Assembly: GCA_003212315.1 (NCBI GenBank)
Contig: QCQB01000001.1
Span: 98,128 to 162,127, forward strand
Direction of reading: 5' to 3'
Length of the DNA: 64,000 nt
Source of the DNA: SAR116 cluster bacterium AG-447-C21
GTDB lineage: Bacteria; Pseudomonadota; Alphaproteobacteria; Thalassobaculales; Thalassobaculaceae
The notes below the pieces were generated by a model. The model worked only from the letters and a program-made list of their open reading frames with translations, ran no database searches and had not been told where the DNA came from. Of this stretch, positions 18,580 through 28,814 are shown one piece after another. How positions within the stretch are numbered: position 1 is the stretch's first letter; each line of letters begins with the position of its first letter. The position numbers were made by a program, and so were the translations under genes.

Positions 18580-19470
18580 TTAGAATGAAGTTTTTGCTAC
18601 TTCTTGAATCAGGAAATCTCTCAGCACTGAGATCCGCTTTGATCTCTTTAACTCCTCTGGATATACGAAAAATGCAGGGACCGCTGGGCCATCTATATCA
18701 GGTAATATTCTTAATAAGCTCGGATCCTCTGAAGCTAAATAATCAGGTAACGCAGCTATCCCAACCCCGCCCTGTACTGCTCGAAAAATTCCATAAACAT
18801 TATTTACACGGACAATTTTTTGTTGAGAGGTTGCTGGCTCTGACAACAATCCGAGTAACCAGTTAGCTTCGCTATAAGGCAAGCTGATACTCTCTCCATA
18901 AATTACTATTCTATGTTTGGTAAGGTCTCGTATAGACTTTGGGATCCCATAATTCTCGACGTAACGTGGGGATGCATAAAGATGAAACCTAATAGTTTTC
19001 AAATGACGCTGAATTAAGTCGGGTTGCTTGGGGGGAGTCAGACGGACAGCGACGTCCGCTTGCCGCATTGAGAGGTCCAATTCAAAATCATTTATAAATA
19101 GTGTCACATTAACTTCTGGATACAATTCTATGAAGCGCCCGATACGTGACGCCAGCCAGGTAGAGCCAAATGCCACAGTACTTGTGATTCGTAAATTTCC
19201 TTTTGGACGCTCTCTTCCCTCACTTATAAGCGCTTCAGTAGTAGCTAATTTAGAAAACATCTCGCGGGCGGTACTAAATAAAACTTCTCCTTGCTCGGTC
19301 AATATTAGTCCTCGAGCGTGTCTGTGGAAGAGTGCTACGTTTAAACTTTGCTCTAAGTTACTTATTTGCCTGCTTACCGCAGATTGACTGAGATTGAGCC
19401 GCTCCCCCGCGTGAGTGAAACTACCGGCCTCGGCAGCAGCGTGAAATACGCGAAGTTTGTCCCAATCCAT
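18580..19470 (-). CDS. LysR-family transcriptional regulator
   Basis: A 296-residue LTTR. The N-terminal winged HTH (about 1-60) includes FHAAAEAGSFTHAGERLNLSQSAVSRQISNLE. The C-terminal substrate-binding domain spans about 85-290, with the typical LRITSTVAFGSTWLASRI entry and GVGIAALPDYL near the end. In Alphaproteobacteria an LTTR of this type is often found next to trxB, as here (trxB is 86 nt upstream on the same strand). Effector and targets are not deducible. The small RNA lies immediately downstream. Confidence 0.9.
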   Translation of the reverse strand: MDWDKLRVFHAAAEAGSFTHAGERLNLSQSAVSRQISNLEQSLNVALFHRHARGLILTEQGEVLFSTAREMFSKLATTEALISEGRERPKGNLRITSTVAFGSTWLASRIGRFIELYPEVNVTLFINDFELDLSMRQADVAVRLTPPKQPDLIQRHLKTIRFHLYASPRYVENYGIPKSIRDLTKHRIVIYGESISLPYSEANWLLGLLSEPATSQQKIVRVNNVYGIFRAVQGGVGIAALPDYLASEDPSLLRILPDIDGPAVPAFFVYPEELKRSKRISVLRDFLIQEVAKTSF

Positions 19471-19556
19471 TTTGTTCTTTCTTGTAAAGGCTTATTTTTG
19501 GTTATATCACAAATTATGAGGTTATAACTAACTTTCCTATCGTATTGGAGAATAAT

Positions 19557-20504
19557 TTAATCTCCTAAGCTAGCGATATACTTTTCGCTTTCTAATGCCG
19601 ACATGCATCCAAGGCCTGCTGCTGTAACTGCCTGTCGATATACTTTATCAACGCAGTCTCCTGCAGCAAAAATCCCGGGCACATCTGTTTTTGTGGTGCC
19701 TTGCTGAACGATAATATAGCCGTCCTCATCCATTTCTATTTTATTTTTAAATGGCTCTGTAGCTGGTGTATGACCGATTGCTACGAAACATCCTTGGGTT
19801 GAAATTTCTGAACTTTTTTTTGTTATCAGATTGACGATTTTTACACTCTCAACACCTGTCCCCGGTTTAGAGTCCCCACAAATCTCAGTAACTTCACTAT
19901 CCCAGATAATATCAATGTTTGTACTTTTGAAAACTCGGTCTTGTAAGATTTTTTCAGCGCGCAACGTATTTCGTCTATGAATTAGAGTTACTTTAGACGT
20001 TATATTAGCGAGATATAAGGCTTCTTCTACCGCCGTATTTCCTCCTCCGACAACTACTACCTCTTGGTTTCGGAAGAAAAAACCATCGCAGGTGGCGCAA
20101 GCGGAAACTCCTCGACCATTAAAAATAGATTCGCTTTCTAATCCAAGCCAACGTGCCTGGGCGCCTGTAGCTAAGATTAGTGAGTCGGCTGAATATGTAT
20201 CACCTGAATCTCCTTTTATCACAAACGGCCTGTTGGCAATATCGATAGAAGTAATAATATCTTGAACAATCCTTGTTCCGACATGTTTTGCTTGCGCTTC
20301 CATTTGTTCCATTAACCACGGACCTTGGATCACATCTGCGAAACCTGGATAATTTTCAACATCTGTTGTAATCGTCATTTGTCCTCCTGGTTGAAGTCCC
20401 GCAATTAAGAGTGGAGACATATTGGCGCGCGCTGTATAAATTGCCGCGGTTAATCCTGCAGCCCCTGATCCAATTATTATTACTTTTTCCTTATTGGTTG
20501 GCAT
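19557..20504 (-). CDS. trxB: Thioredoxin-disulfide reductase
   Basis: FAD/NADPH flavoenzyme of 315 residues that reduces thioredoxin in the cytosol. The FAD motif GSGAAGLTAAIY begins at residue 12. The redox-active CATC lies at 136-139 within ACATCDGFF. The NADPH motif VVGGGNTAVEEALYL follows, with a GIFAAGDC near the C-terminus. Full-length and without anomalies. A LysR gene follows on the same strand; the upstream spacer contains an inverted-repeat element (20607-20674). Confidence 0.95.
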   Translation of the reverse strand: MPTNKEKVIIIGSGAAGLTAAIYTARANMSPLLIAGLQPGGQMTITTDVENYPGFADVIQGPWLMEQMEAQAKHVGTRIVQDIITSIDIANRPFVIKGDSGDTYSADSLILATGAQARWLGLESESIFNGRGVSACATCDGFFFRNQEVVVVGGGNTAVEEALYLANITSKVTLIHRRNTLRAEKILQDRVFKSTNIDIIWDSEVTEICGDSKPGTGVESVKIVNLITKKSSEISTQGCFVAIGHTPATEPFKNKIEMDEDGYIIVQQGTTKTDVPGIFAAGDCVDKVYRQAVTAAGLGCMSALESEKYIASLGD

Positions 20505-20606
20505 GCGTTTAAAATCCCTATCTTGATGATTAGTTATGCTAATTACTTTAAATTACTAAACCAAAGGTTATTAACGAAAAATCGCAAAGTTTCAATTGAT
20601 AAAACT

Positions 20607-20674
20607 GACTAACAGCCCCTTCCTCTATGGGGTGTTGGTTAGAATAGAGTTTGCTTATTATTAAAGGGCTGTTA
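20607..20674. promoter_or_regulatory. Structured leader/inverted repeats upstream of the methyltransferase
   Basis: The trxB-methyltransferase spacer can fold two ways. GACTAACA-g-CCCC (20607-20619) pairs with GGGGTGTTGGTT (20629-20640), a 12-bp stem with one bulge and two wobble pairs. Alternatively TAACAGCCC (20610-20618) pairs perfectly with GGGCTGTTA (20666-20674). The two pairings share the left arm and exclude each other. A small TCAGC/GCTGA hairpin follows before the strong AAGGGGAG ribosome site of the gene at 20731. Attenuation or a protein-binding operator are both possible. Confidence 0.35.
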
Positions 20675-20730
20675 TGAGTTGTGCATCAGCGGTTTGAGCT
20701 GAAGGTTCTGGAAGCCTAAGGGGAGAAGAA

Positions 20731-21507
20731 TTGCTACACGCTTTTATTGTAACAAATATTGTTACACTAATTATTCTCTATTTAGTTACTAGGAGAGTGT
20801 TGAAGCTAAGACGTCAAAAGAATCGTTCATTTAATCTACGACAATATCCTATTTCAAAAGTAGATTTGAGTTCTGTGGCTCCTTGTTTTTCCATTAATGA
20901 GTATGGAATTACAGCTAACTCGGTTGTTTCATTTATTGGGGGTGAAGGGGTAGTTGCGTCGCTAACAGACAGGGAAACGTGGGTGCTCGCCGGTTTGTCT
21001 AAGGCAGCTAAAAAGATATTTGAATTTGGAACATGCTCCGGAAAGACAACACATGTGATGGCTTTAAATACTAGTGAAGACGCCAAATTATTTACATTGA
21101 CAATTCATCCAGACGAAGTTGATAAATTACTCTTTGATGATTGGGATGATCGACGTCATATGGAAGTAGCAGAGTTAGAGGCTAAGTTTACTAAATTCTA
21201 TTATGAAGGGCATCCAACAGAGAAAAAAATAACTCAAATTTTTTCTGATAGTAAAAAATTTGATGAAACTGAATTAATAGGAAAAATAGATTTAATTTTC
21301 ATTGATGGAGCTCATACAAGGTCTTACGTAGAGAATGATACTAATAAAGCGTTCAGAATGCTGAGCCCCCAAGGTGTAATAGTCTGGCATGACTATAAAC
21401 CAGATGCCCCAGACGTCTTCAAATACCTTAATGAATTGTCTAAGACGATTAAGTTAGTTCACATTAAGGACACCGACCTAGTTCTGTATCGACAGCATTC
21501 TGTATAA
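20731..21507 (+). CDS. Membrane-anchored class I SAM-dependent methyltransferase
   Basis: A 258-residue protein with one N-terminal TM helix (about 2-20) and a Methyltransf_24-type Rossmann domain. Motif I is FEFGTCSGKTT (about 92-102). The later DLIFIDGAHTRSYVENDT (about 188-205) and GVIVWHDYKPD (about 216-226) are characteristic of methyltransferases working on glycans or small hydroxylated compounds. It starts at TTG, supported by a strong AAGGGGAGAAG site; there is no alternative that keeps the TM helix. Its last 44 nt overlap the 3' end of the convergent ELM1-like gene. Substrate unknown; the location suggests envelope glycan modification. Confidence 0.8.
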   Translation: MLHAFIVTNIVTLIILYLVTRRVLKLRRQKNRSFNLRQYPISKVDLSSVAPCFSINEYGITANSVVSFIGGEGVVASLTDRETWVLAGLSKAAKKIFEFGTCSGKTTHVMALNTSEDAKLFTLTIHPDEVDKLLFDDWDDRRHMEVAELEAKFTKFYYEGHPTEKKITQIFSDSKKFDETELIGKIDLIFIDGAHTRSYVENDTNKAFRMLSPQGVIVWHDYKPDAPDVFKYLNELSKTIKLVHIKDTDLVLYRQHSV

Positions 21508-22471
21508 TCTCTTTTTCTTTTAATTTAACATTAATTAAATTAGCTATTCTGGCAGTCTCATTCAATGGTTCGTAGCCCCAACTCCGATATTCCCCATTAA
21601 AGTACTTTACCAACCCCATCTTTTCCAGAGAGCCAATAAACTTTTCTCGTTTCTTAGAATTTTTTCCTAATGGAAATATATTAACAGGTTTTCCTGTGGA
21701 ACATGCCTCAGAAATCATGTTAATGGAATCAGAAGTAACAATAATTGCATCAGCTACACCAAGAAATCCTGCGTAAGGGTTTCGGCTTCCGCCTGTCCAT
21801 AGGATGATATTGGGATTTTCCGTGAGGGAGGTTAGCGCTTTTTTAAGTGGTTCGCTTGTGCGATTTGTAGTTGTGATCATCAGACTACACTCATAATCTG
21901 CAGAAAATTGGTTTAGTGATAAGATCAATTTTTGGATAGTTTCATCATCAACCTTATTATCTTTTGTATCTCCTCCGATATTTACAGCGATCTTTTTTCC
22001 AATAAGACTTGTAACCTCTTGCTGGATTAACTGGGCTTCCCTATCGAGTATCGCTTGTGTGATTCGCGTCAATGAGCCGTTCGAAAGGATGATATTAGGT
22101 GCTCGCGGCTTGTCGTGTTCGGGTATTATCAATAAATCGAAATGCTTAGAGTTTATCTTGGGGTCTTGAATATGAATGGTGTAGGTCGTGCCTTTCGAAA
22201 GTCTTTTTAGAGCGATCGAAGCTCCAGCATGTCTTCGTCCACAGGTGATTAATATGTCAGGCGACGATTGAGGCGTTACCTGTTTAAAATTTGTTGCTAA
22301 GGGAATTCCAGGCAATTTTGCCAAGCGTGGAAAAATTCGGTTTAACCAATATGGTTTTATGTGTTTTTTGTCATATTGAAATCCGAGTGCTTCGGCTAGA
22401 GCTATGCATTGTACTTCCATACCGATAGTTCCATCAGAAAGTATCCAACATGATGGCTGTTCTATCACCAT
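21464..22471 (-). CDS. ELM1/GtrOC1-family putative nucleotide-diphospho-sugar transferase
   Basis: A 335-residue member of the mitochondrial fission ELM1 family, shared by Alphaproteobacteria and plants and related in fold to GT-B glycosyltransferases. Visible landmarks are WILSDGTIGMEVQCIALAEALG at the N-terminus, DILITCGRRHAGAS, IHIQDPKI, DLLIIPEHD, VNIGGDTKDN, and a C-terminal DAIIVTSDSINMISEACSTGKPV resembling the nucleotide-sugar-binding region of GT-B enzymes. Probably cytosolic and membrane-associated. The convergent methyltransferase overlaps it by 44 nt, which suggests a linked envelope function. Confidence 0.85.
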   Translation of the reverse strand: MVIEQPSCWILSDGTIGMEVQCIALAEALGFQYDKKHIKPYWLNRIFPRLAKLPGIPLATNFKQVTPQSSPDILITCGRRHAGASIALKRLSKGTTYTIHIQDPKINSKHFDLLIIPEHDKPRAPNIILSNGSLTRITQAILDREAQLIQQEVTSLIGKKIAVNIGGDTKDNKVDDETIQKLILSLNQFSADYECSLMITTTNRTSEPLKKALTSLTENPNIILWTGGSRNPYAGFLGVADAIIVTSDSINMISEACSTGKPVNIFPLGKNSKKREKFIGSLEKMGLVKYFNGEYRSWGYEPLNETARIANLINVKLKEKEIIQNAVDTELGRCP

Positions 22472-22548
22472 TAAAATCGTCCAGACCTATCAAAACTTAT
22501 TAAAGATGTTATTTTTAACCAATAAAACTTGTGCTGATAGAAATACCG

Positions 22549-22563
22549 CGCAAGAATCTTGCG
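22549..22563. promoter_or_regulatory. 15-bp palindrome, likely operator of the Lrp/AsnC gene
   Basis: CGCAAGA-A-TCTTGCG is a perfect palindrome in the spacer between the ELM1-like gene and the Lrp/AsnC gene, about 87-100 nt before the chosen Lrp start. Its right half provides a TTGCGT that could serve as a -35 for a TAGTAT (22583-22588). Lrp-family genes are often autoregulated through such sites. As RNA it would form a short stem with T7 seven bases downstream, so a weak terminator is the alternative reading. Confidence 0.4.
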
Positions 22564-22649
22564 TCTAATCTTTTTTTAGGCGTAGTATAGTGAATACGAG
22601 AAAATTGTTAAAGCTTTGTTCAGAGCTATATAGACGAGGGGGTATATTT

Positions 22650-23150
22650 ATGCAGCGTGTAAAACTCGATCGCATAGATAGGCGAATTTTACGGGATCTT
22701 CAAGAAGACGGTAGAATGACAAATGTAGAATTAGCAGAACGTGCTGGAATTTCTGCTCCGCCGTGCCTGAGAAGAGTTAAAGCTCTCGAACGAGCTGGCT
22801 TTATTCGTGGATACCATGCAGATGTTAATTCGGAGAAATTGGGATTCTCTGTCATAATTTTTGCATTTGTTGGACTCTCCAGTCAATCTGAAACGGACTT
22901 GCTGGCATTCGAGGAGATGATAGAAGACTGGGAAGAGGTTAGAGAGTGCCACATGTTATCGGGAGAAACAGACTTCTTATTGAAAATAGTGGCAAGAGAT
23001 TGGGACGAGTTTCAGCAATTTTTAACCGGAAAGTTAACGCCAGCACCCAACGTCTCTAATGTTAAAACTGCCCTCGCGTTCAGAACAAAAAAGCAAAAAC
23101 CTGGTGTCCCTATTAACGACGAGGTTATAGCAGGAACCACGGATGACTAA
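22650..23150 (+). CDS. Lrp/AsnC-family transcriptional regulator
   Basis: A 166-residue feast/famine regulator. The N-terminal HTH (LDRIDRRILRDLQEDGRM then NVELAERAGISAPPCLRRVKALE, about 6-47) is followed by the RAM effector-binding domain (about 65-145). The opening closely resembles Lrp proper. The frame is open from 22590, but the ATG at 22650 has a GAGGGGG site 7 nt upstream and yields the standard N-terminus. Likely a dimer or octamer sensing an amino acid. A palindrome at 22549 may be its own operator. Confidence 0.9.
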   Translation: MQRVKLDRIDRRILRDLQEDGRMTNVELAERAGISAPPCLRRVKALERAGFIRGYHADVNSEKLGFSVIIFAFVGLSSQSETDLLAFEEMIEDWEEVRECHMLSGETDFLLKIVARDWDEFQQFLTGKLTPAPNVSNVKTALAFRTKKQKPGVPINDEVIAGTTDD

Positions 23151-23170
23151 GCGTCTCCTCGAACTTCTGG

Positions 23171-23644
23171 TCATGAAACTTTGATGCTTAGGATCTCATA
23201 ACTTTTAGAGCCTCGGGGTGTATTAACCTCAGCACTGTCTCCAACCTTCTTACCGATTAAGGCTTTAGCTATTGGGGACGATGTGGATATCCAGCCCTTA
23301 GAAATATCGGCCTCGTATGGCCCTACGATTGTATAGGTATTCTCCTCGTCGGTGTCTTCGTCTGCAAGGATAATGGTAGTGCCAAACGTGACTCTGCTTC
23401 CATCGATCATTGAAGAATCGATTACCTCCGCACGACTGATTACGTCCTCTAACTCGCCGACGCGACCCTCTATGAAACTTTGCCGGTCTCTTGCGGCGTG
23501 ATATTCCGCATTTTCTGATAAGTCACCATGTTCTCTTGCCTCCGCTATAGCACGGATGACATCCGGACGTTCAACTGATTTGAGTTGCTTTAACTCTTCT
23601 TGCAAACGCTCAAGGCCATCGCGCTTGATTGGAATCTTTTGCAT
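23171..23644 (-). CDS. greA: Transcription elongation factor GreA
   Basis: A 157-residue GreA that rescues backtracked RNA polymerase by stimulating transcript cleavage. The N-terminal coiled coil (about 1-75) carries the acidic tip region [18 protein letters not shown]. The C-terminal FKBP-like domain contains [17 protein letters not shown]. Length and motifs are canonical. It follows carB by about 48 nt on the same strand; the carA-carB-greA order is common in Alphaproteobacteria and suggests one operon. Confidence 0.96.
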   Translation of the reverse strand: MQKIPIKRDGLERLQEELKQLKSVERPDVIRAIAEAREHGDLSENAEYHAARDRQSFIEGRVGELEDVISRAEVIDSSMIDGSRVTFGTTIILADEDTDEENTYTIVGPYEADISKGWISTSSPIAKALIGKKVGDSAEVNTPRGSKSYEILSIKVS

Positions 23645-23692
23645 CTTCTCTTATCCAAACTTCCCCATAACCTTATTACGAAACCATTCCCA

Positions 23693-26600
23693 TTACAGAT
23701 AAGACTGCAACGACATAACTTCAAGAGGCCCCTCTCTAATTGCAGTAATAGCTTGAACTGCCGCTTTGGCACCTTCAACCGTTGTGTAGTAGGGGATCCC
23801 ATGCGTTAACGCAGATCTTCGTAAACTAAAACTATCTTGAATTGCCTGAGCCCCATCTGTAGTATTAATTACCAAATCTATATGCCCGGAAATCATATTG
23901 TCAACGACATGTGGCCTTCCTTCAAGAACCTTTTTGATTCGCTTAACTGGCAAGTCAGCTTTTTTTAATGCTTCTGCGGTCCCCGATGTGGCTAACAAAA
24001 GAAAGCCTTTTTCATGTAGTATCCGCGCGGGCTCTAATATAGAATCTTTGTGATCATCACGGACAGATATGAAAACACTGCCGGCTTGTGGCAGCAAAGT
24101 GCCAGCTGCTATCTGGCTTTTGGCAAAAGCAGACGAGAAATTAACATCTATTCCCATTACTTCTCCCGTGGATTTCATCTCTGGCCCTAAAATACTATCA
24201 ACGCCGGGAAATCGGGCAAATGGAAAAACAGCTTCTTTTACGGCTACATGTGTGGGACGGGTTTCCTTAAGATTAAAAGAAGCTAGTGGCTCTCCAGCCA
24301 TGACTTGGGCAGCTATTTTAGCAATTGGCACTCCAGTAGCTTTTGCAACAAAAGGAACAGTTCGACTAGCTCTAGGATTAACTTCTAGAAGGAAAACTTC
24401 ACTATCCTTCACTGCAAATTGAATATTCATTAACCCACAGACTTTTAACCCTTTAGCCAGCTGCCTCGTCTGTTCCTTAATTTTATCTATAATTACCTCA
24501 GGCAGAGATTGTGGCGGTAGAGAGCAAGCGCTATCTCCAGAGTGAATGCCCGCTTCCTCAATATGTTCCATTACACCGGCGATGTAGGTTGTTGTGCCAT
24601 CCGCTAAACAATCGACATCAATTTCTATTGCACTTGACAGAAATCGATCTATTAAAATCGGGTTTTTACCTGATGCACTTATTGCATTTTGCATATACCG
24701 CTTTAAAGAAATTGTATCGTGGACTATTTCCATAGCTCTTCCACCAAGAACATAAGATGGCCTGATAACGACGGGGAATCCAATCTTATCTGCAGCAGAC
24801 TCGGCCTCATCGAATGTAGATACAATCTCATTATCAGGTTGTTTTAATTTTAATTTATCTAGTAACGCTTTAAAACGTTCTCGATCTTCTGCTAAATCTA
24901 TTGAGTTAGTGGGTGTGCCCAAAATAGGAATATTTGCTGCTTCGAGAGCATGACAAAGCTTAAGAGGAGTTTGACCTCCAAGTTGAACGATGACCCCCTT
25001 TACCGACCCTTTTTTTTGCTCTGTTCTGATCAACTCAATGACATGCTCAGCAGTTAACGGTTCAAAGTATAATCGATCTGAAGTATCATAATCGGTTGAT
25101 ACTGTCTCAGGATTGCAATTGACCATTATAGTTTCATAGCCCGCTTCCGTTAGGGAATAAGCAGCATGAACACAACAATAATCGAACTCTATACCTTGTC
25201 CAATGCGATTCGGCCCGCCACCAAGAATTATAATTTTTTCGCTATTTGTAGGCTCGGATTCACATTCCGTTAAATTATGTCCATCCCCTTCATAGGTTGA
25301 GTACATATATGGTGTTTTAGCTTCGAATTCAGCGGCACAGGTATCTATGCGCTTAAAAACAGGATGAATAGTGAGTTTCTCCCGGCGCTCAATCACCGCA
25401 GATTCTTTTATATTTAGCAGTTTTGCTATGCGAGCGTCGGAAAACCCATCCTGCTTCAACTCAAATAAGCTTGGTCTATCAGCGGGTAGGCCTCTGATCT
25501 TTAGCGCAGACTCTTTCTCCACAATGGCCTCGATTTGGCGAAGAAACCATTTGTCTATAGAACAAGCATTATAGATGTCGTCGATAGAAAGCCCGGATCT
25601 AAAAGCCTGTGCCACCCGTAGCAGTCTATCAGGTACTGGCTCCGACAGAGCCGCAATGATAGCACTTTTATCGATGGCGCGCGCGATATCAGTTCCTGGA
25701 AGTTCTATGTCATCGAAACCAGTTAGGCCAGTTTCCATTGAATTGATCGCTTTTTGAAGAGATTCAGAAAAATTACGACCGATTGCCATAGCCTCCCCAA
25801 CGGACTTCATGGAGGTACTCAACGTGGCTTCTGCTCCAGCAAACTTTTCAAATGTGAACCGTGGGATTTTAGTGACAACATAATCTATGGTTGGTTCAAA
25901 ACTCGCCGGTGTTGCACCAGTGACATCATTATCTAACTCATCAAGCCTAAAGCCAACGGCTAATTTAGCTGCTATTTTAGCGATTGGAAATCCCGTCGCT
26001 TTTGATGCAAGTGCTGATGACCTAGAAACCCGCGGATTCATTTCAATTACAACAAGTCTTCCGTTTTCAGGATTAACAGCGAATTGAACATTGGAGCCAC
26101 CTGTATCTACACCAATTTCCCTCAGCACTGCAATTGAGGCATTTCGCATCCTTTGGTATTCTTTATCAGTAAGTGTAAGCGCCGGAGCGACCGTTATAGA
26201 GTCACCTGTGTGTATGCCCATGGGATCTACATTTTCTATAGAACAAATGATAATGCAGTTGTCCGCGCAGTCACGGACAACTTCCATTTCAAACTCTTTC
26301 CAGCCTAAGACAGATTCCTCGATCAAAACTGTACTAACCGGTGATAGTCGGAGGCCTGTTCTTAAAATCTCATCAAATTCATCCAGGTTATATGCGATGC
26401 CGCCGCCTGTTCCTGCTAGTGTAAAGGAGGGTCTTAGTATTGCTGGTAAGCCGACCTCCGCTAATGCTCTTCGCCCATCTTCCTCTTTTTCTACGAGACG
26501 TGAGCGCGGTGATTCGAGGCCAATCTTGTCCATCGCGTCTCTAAAGAGGAGCCTGTCTTCTGCTTTTTCTATGGCTTCAAGATTAGCACCGATGAGCTCC

Positions 26601-26938
26601 ACATTAAGTCGTTCCAACGTGCCATCTCTGGCAAGTGTTAAGGCTGTATTGAGAGCAGTCTGCCCACCCATAGTTGGAAGCAAAGCATCGGGCTTTTCTT
26701 TTTCAATGATCCGAGCAACCGTATCGCTTGTTATTGGTTCGACATAGGTTGCATCAGCAAGACCCGGATCTGTCATTATTGTCGCTGGGTTGGAATTCAC
26801 CAATATGATTCGGTAGCCTTCCTCTTTAAGTGCCTTGCAGGCTTGGGTTCCGGAATAGTCAAATTCACATGCTTGACCTATTACGATTGGCCCGGCTCCT
26901 ATAATCAAAATACTAGATATATCGGTGCGCTTAGGCAT
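23693..26938 (-). CDS. carB: Carbamoyl-phosphate synthase large subunit
   Basis: A 1081-residue synthetase subunit with two homologous ATP-grasp halves (N half about 1-550, C half about 560-940) and a C-terminal MGS-like allosteric domain (about 940-1081). It makes carbamoyl phosphate from ammonia passed by CarA, bicarbonate and two ATP, for arginine and pyrimidine synthesis. Duplicate motifs [17 protein letters not shown] and [16 protein letters not shown] mark the two halves. The ATG overlaps the last 8 nt of carA, so translation is coupled. Intact, no anomaly. Confidence 0.97.
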   Translation of the reverse strand: MPKRTDISSILIIGAGPIVIGQACEFDYSGTQACKALKEEGYRIILVNSNPATIMTDPGLADATYVEPITSDTVARIIEKEKPDALLPTMGGQTALNTALTLARDGTLERLNVELIGANLEAIEKAEDRLLFRDAMDKIGLESPRSRLVEKEEDGRRALAEVGLPAILRPSFTLAGTGGGIAYNLDEFDEILRTGLRLSPVSTVLIEESVLGWKEFEMEVVRDCADNCIIICSIENVDPMGIHTGDSITVAPALTLTDKEYQRMRNASIAVLREIGVDTGGSNVQFAVNPENGRLVVIEMNPRVSRSSALASKATGFPIAKIAAKLAVGFRLDELDNDVTGATPASFEPTIDYVVTKIPRFTFEKFAGAEATLSTSMKSVGEAMAIGRNFSESLQKAINSMETGLTGFDDIELPGTDIARAIDKSAIIAALSEPVPDRLLRVAQAFRSGLSIDDIYNACSIDKWFLRQIEAIVEKESALKIRGLPADRPSLFELKQDGFSDARIAKLLNIKESAVIERREKLTIHPVFKRIDTCAAEFEAKTPYMYSTYEGDGHNLTECESEPTNSEKIIILGGGPNRIGQGIEFDYCCVHAAYSLTEAGYETIMVNCNPETVSTDYDTSDRLYFEPLTAEHVIELIRTEQKKGSVKGVIVQLGGQTPLKLCHALEAANIPILGTPTNSIDLAEDRERFKALLDKLKLKQPDNEIVSTFDEAESAADKIGFPVVIRPSYVLGGRAMEIVHDTISLKRYMQNAISASGKNPILIDRFLSSAIEIDVDCLADGTTTYIAGVMEHIEEAGIHSGDSACSLPPQSLPEVIIDKIKEQTRQLAKGLKVCGLMNIQFAVKDSEVFLLEVNPRASRTVPFVAKATGVPIAKIAAQVMAGEPLASFNLKETRPTHVAVKEAVFPFARFPGVDSILGPEMKSTGEVMGIDVNFSSAFAKSQIAAGTLLPQAGSVFISVRDDHKDSILEPARILHEKGFLLLATSGTAEALKKADLPVKRIKKVLEGRPHVVDNMISGHIDLVINTTDGAQAIQDSFSLRRSALTHGIPYYTTVEGAKAAVQAITAIREGPLEVMSLQSYL

Positions 26939-28151
26939 GGTGAGATGTTATACCCTCCTGGACTAAAGTTATAAATTTTTTAAAAAGATAATCACTTTCA
27001 GTTGGTCCTGGTGATGCCTCTGGGTGATATTGTACCGAGAAAATTGCCTTGTCTTTGTATTTTAGACCCTCAATTGAATTATCGAATAATGACCTATGGG
27101 TAATTTCCACATTTGCAGGCAAACTTTTCTCTGAAAGTACGAACCCATGATTCTGACTTGTAATCTCAATTTTTCCCGTCAATAAGTCTTTTACTGGATG
27201 GTTAGCTCCACGGTGCCCGACTTTCATTTTTTCAGTTTTTGCCCCCAATGCTAAACCAAGGAGCTGGTGTCCAAGGCAAATGCCGAATATTGGCGTGTCA
27301 CTATCTATTAAGGTCTTTATTATTGGGACAGCATATCCTCCTGTTGCGGCGGGATCTCCCGGACCATTTGATAAAAAAACACCATCCGGGTTTAGGGCCA
27401 ATATAGTTTCGGCTGGAGTTGTTGCCGGTACAACAGTTACCCTACAACCATTTTTCACTAAATTTCGTAGTATGTTTTTTTTCACACCATAGTCTATCGC
27501 AACAATATGAAAAGTTTTAGGGGACATTGTTTGGAAGGCTTCTGAGGTATTCTCATTTCCAAAGCTCCATGTCCCTTCGCCCCAAGAATAAATATCATCG
27601 CAGGTGACAGCACTTGCTAGATCTTTTCCTTCCAAGCCTTCGTAATTTTTTGCCTGTTCAATTAATTTCTCAATATTGAAAACTCTATTTTTAGAGTGGC
27701 ATATTACGCCATTCAGAGCTCCAAAAGTACGTATCTTTTTTGTTAGATCTCTTGTGTCTATTCCATAAATACCTATCAATCCAAGCGCATTTAACGATTC
27801 TCTGAAATGATTAGATGCCCTGTAGTTTGATGGATCAGTTATATCTGCCCTAATAACTATACCCTTTGCGAATGATCGCGAATGCTCAAGATCATTATCA
27901 TTGACACCGATATTCCCTATGTGAGGAAATGTAAAGGTGATGATCTGATCAGCGTAAGATGGATCTGTAATTATCTCTTGATAACCAGTCATCGATGTAT
28001 TGAAACATATTTCGCCGGAGGTACAACCTTCCTCCCCAAGGCCGCCACCCCAATACACTGATCCATCGGCAAGCACCAAGGCACCTGTCGCGGAATTAGG
28101 TTGCTCATTCGCATTCAGCAAGTGGGCTTCGGTCGCGGTAGCGATCGCCAT
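26931..28151 (-). CDS. carA: Carbamoyl-phosphate synthase small subunit
   Basis: Glutamine amidotransferase subunit of about 406 residues. The N-terminal CPSase domain contains [21 protein letters not shown]. The class I GATase domain has the nucleophile Cys in [14 protein letters not shown] and the His/Glu of QYHPEASPG. It hydrolyses glutamine and channels ammonia to CarB. The frame extends to a TTG at 28172, but the ATG at 28151, preceded by AAGGA, is favoured. Overlaps carB by 8 nt. Confidence 0.96.
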   Translation of the reverse strand: MAIATATEAHLLNANEQPNSATGALVLADGSVYWGGGLGEEGCTSGEICFNTSMTGYQEIITDPSYADQIITFTFPHIGNIGVNDNDLEHSRSFAKGIVIRADITDPSNYRASNHFRESLNALGLIGIYGIDTRDLTKKIRTFGALNGVICHSKNRVFNIEKLIEQAKNYEGLEGKDLASAVTCDDIYSWGEGTWSFGNENTSEAFQTMSPKTFHIVAIDYGVKKNILRNLVKNGCRVTVVPATTPAETILALNPDGVFLSNGPGDPAATGGYAVPIIKTLIDSDTPIFGICLGHQLLGLALGAKTEKMKVGHRGANHPVKDLLTGKIEITSQNHGFVLSEKSLPANVEITHRSLFDNSIEGLKYKDKAIFSVQYHPEASPGPTESDYLFKKFITLVQEGITSHHA

Positions 28152-28334
28152 TAGCAATTTTTCCTTGGACAAAATTCGCGATTTTGGATACGCGATGTAA
28201 TCATTTTGGTCAACCTTTATGTTGTCATTTCTGCTATATTTTTGAATTCGATTAACAAAAAGCTTGCGTTTTTTCTAGGATTAATCGATTACTGGCTTCT
28301 GCTTGTTAAAACGTTTGTTGAGAGAGGGGCAGTT

Positions 28335-28793
28335 GTGTTGCGCGACAATTTAAGTGACGCTCTTAAAGTTGCTTTGAAAACACAGGACAAGGCGTCTTTA
28401 GGAACGATTCGTTTGATCTTAGCCTCCATAAAGGATCAGGATATATCGGTTCGGGCAGATGCTAATTCGGAGGGCGTCTCTGACGCTCAGATATTATCAT
28501 TGCTTCAAACAATGGTGAAGCAAAGAAACGAATCAATAAGATTGTATGAAGATGGCGGTCGGCATGATCTTGCTGATCAAGAAAAAAATGAAATAACAGT
28601 AATACAAAGGTTTATGCCCAAGCAGCTGGGCGATGAGGAAGTCGAATCAGTCATAAAAGATGCTATTAAAAAAATTGATGCGAAAAGTCTCAAAGATATG
28701 GGGAAGGCAATGGGTTATTTGAAGGAGCGATATCCCGGCCAGATAGATTTTTCAAAAGCTAGTATTGTCGTGCGAAATATTTTGGAAAATTGA
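28335..28793 (+). CDS. yqeY: GatB/YqeY domain-containing protein
   Basis: A 152-residue, mostly helical protein matching the tRNA-amidotransferase-like YqeY family. The opening LRDNLSDALKVALKTQDK, the centre MVKQRNESIRLYEDGGR and the later KDMGKAMGYLKERYPGQIDFSKAS are typical. The family shares the GatB tail domain that contacts tRNA, but its own role is unresolved. The open frame begins at 28206. The GTG at 28335 with GAGAGGGG 6 nt upstream gives the family-standard length and N-terminus. Divergent from carA and convergent with the GS-like gene. Confidence 0.88.
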   Translation: MLRDNLSDALKVALKTQDKASLGTIRLILASIKDQDISVRADANSEGVSDAQILSLLQTMVKQRNESIRLYEDGGRHDLADQEKNEITVIQRFMPKQLGDEEVESVIKDAIKKIDAKSLKDMGKAMGYLKERYPGQIDFSKASIVVRNILEN

Positions 28794-28814
28794 TAAAAAT
28801 ATTAAGAAAGAGGC

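Noticed and set aside
26091..26747. Plus-strand open frame of 218 codons
   Set aside because: It lies entirely antisense to the highly conserved carB, with Ser/Pro-rich composition typical of a reverse-strand shadow and no ribosome site.
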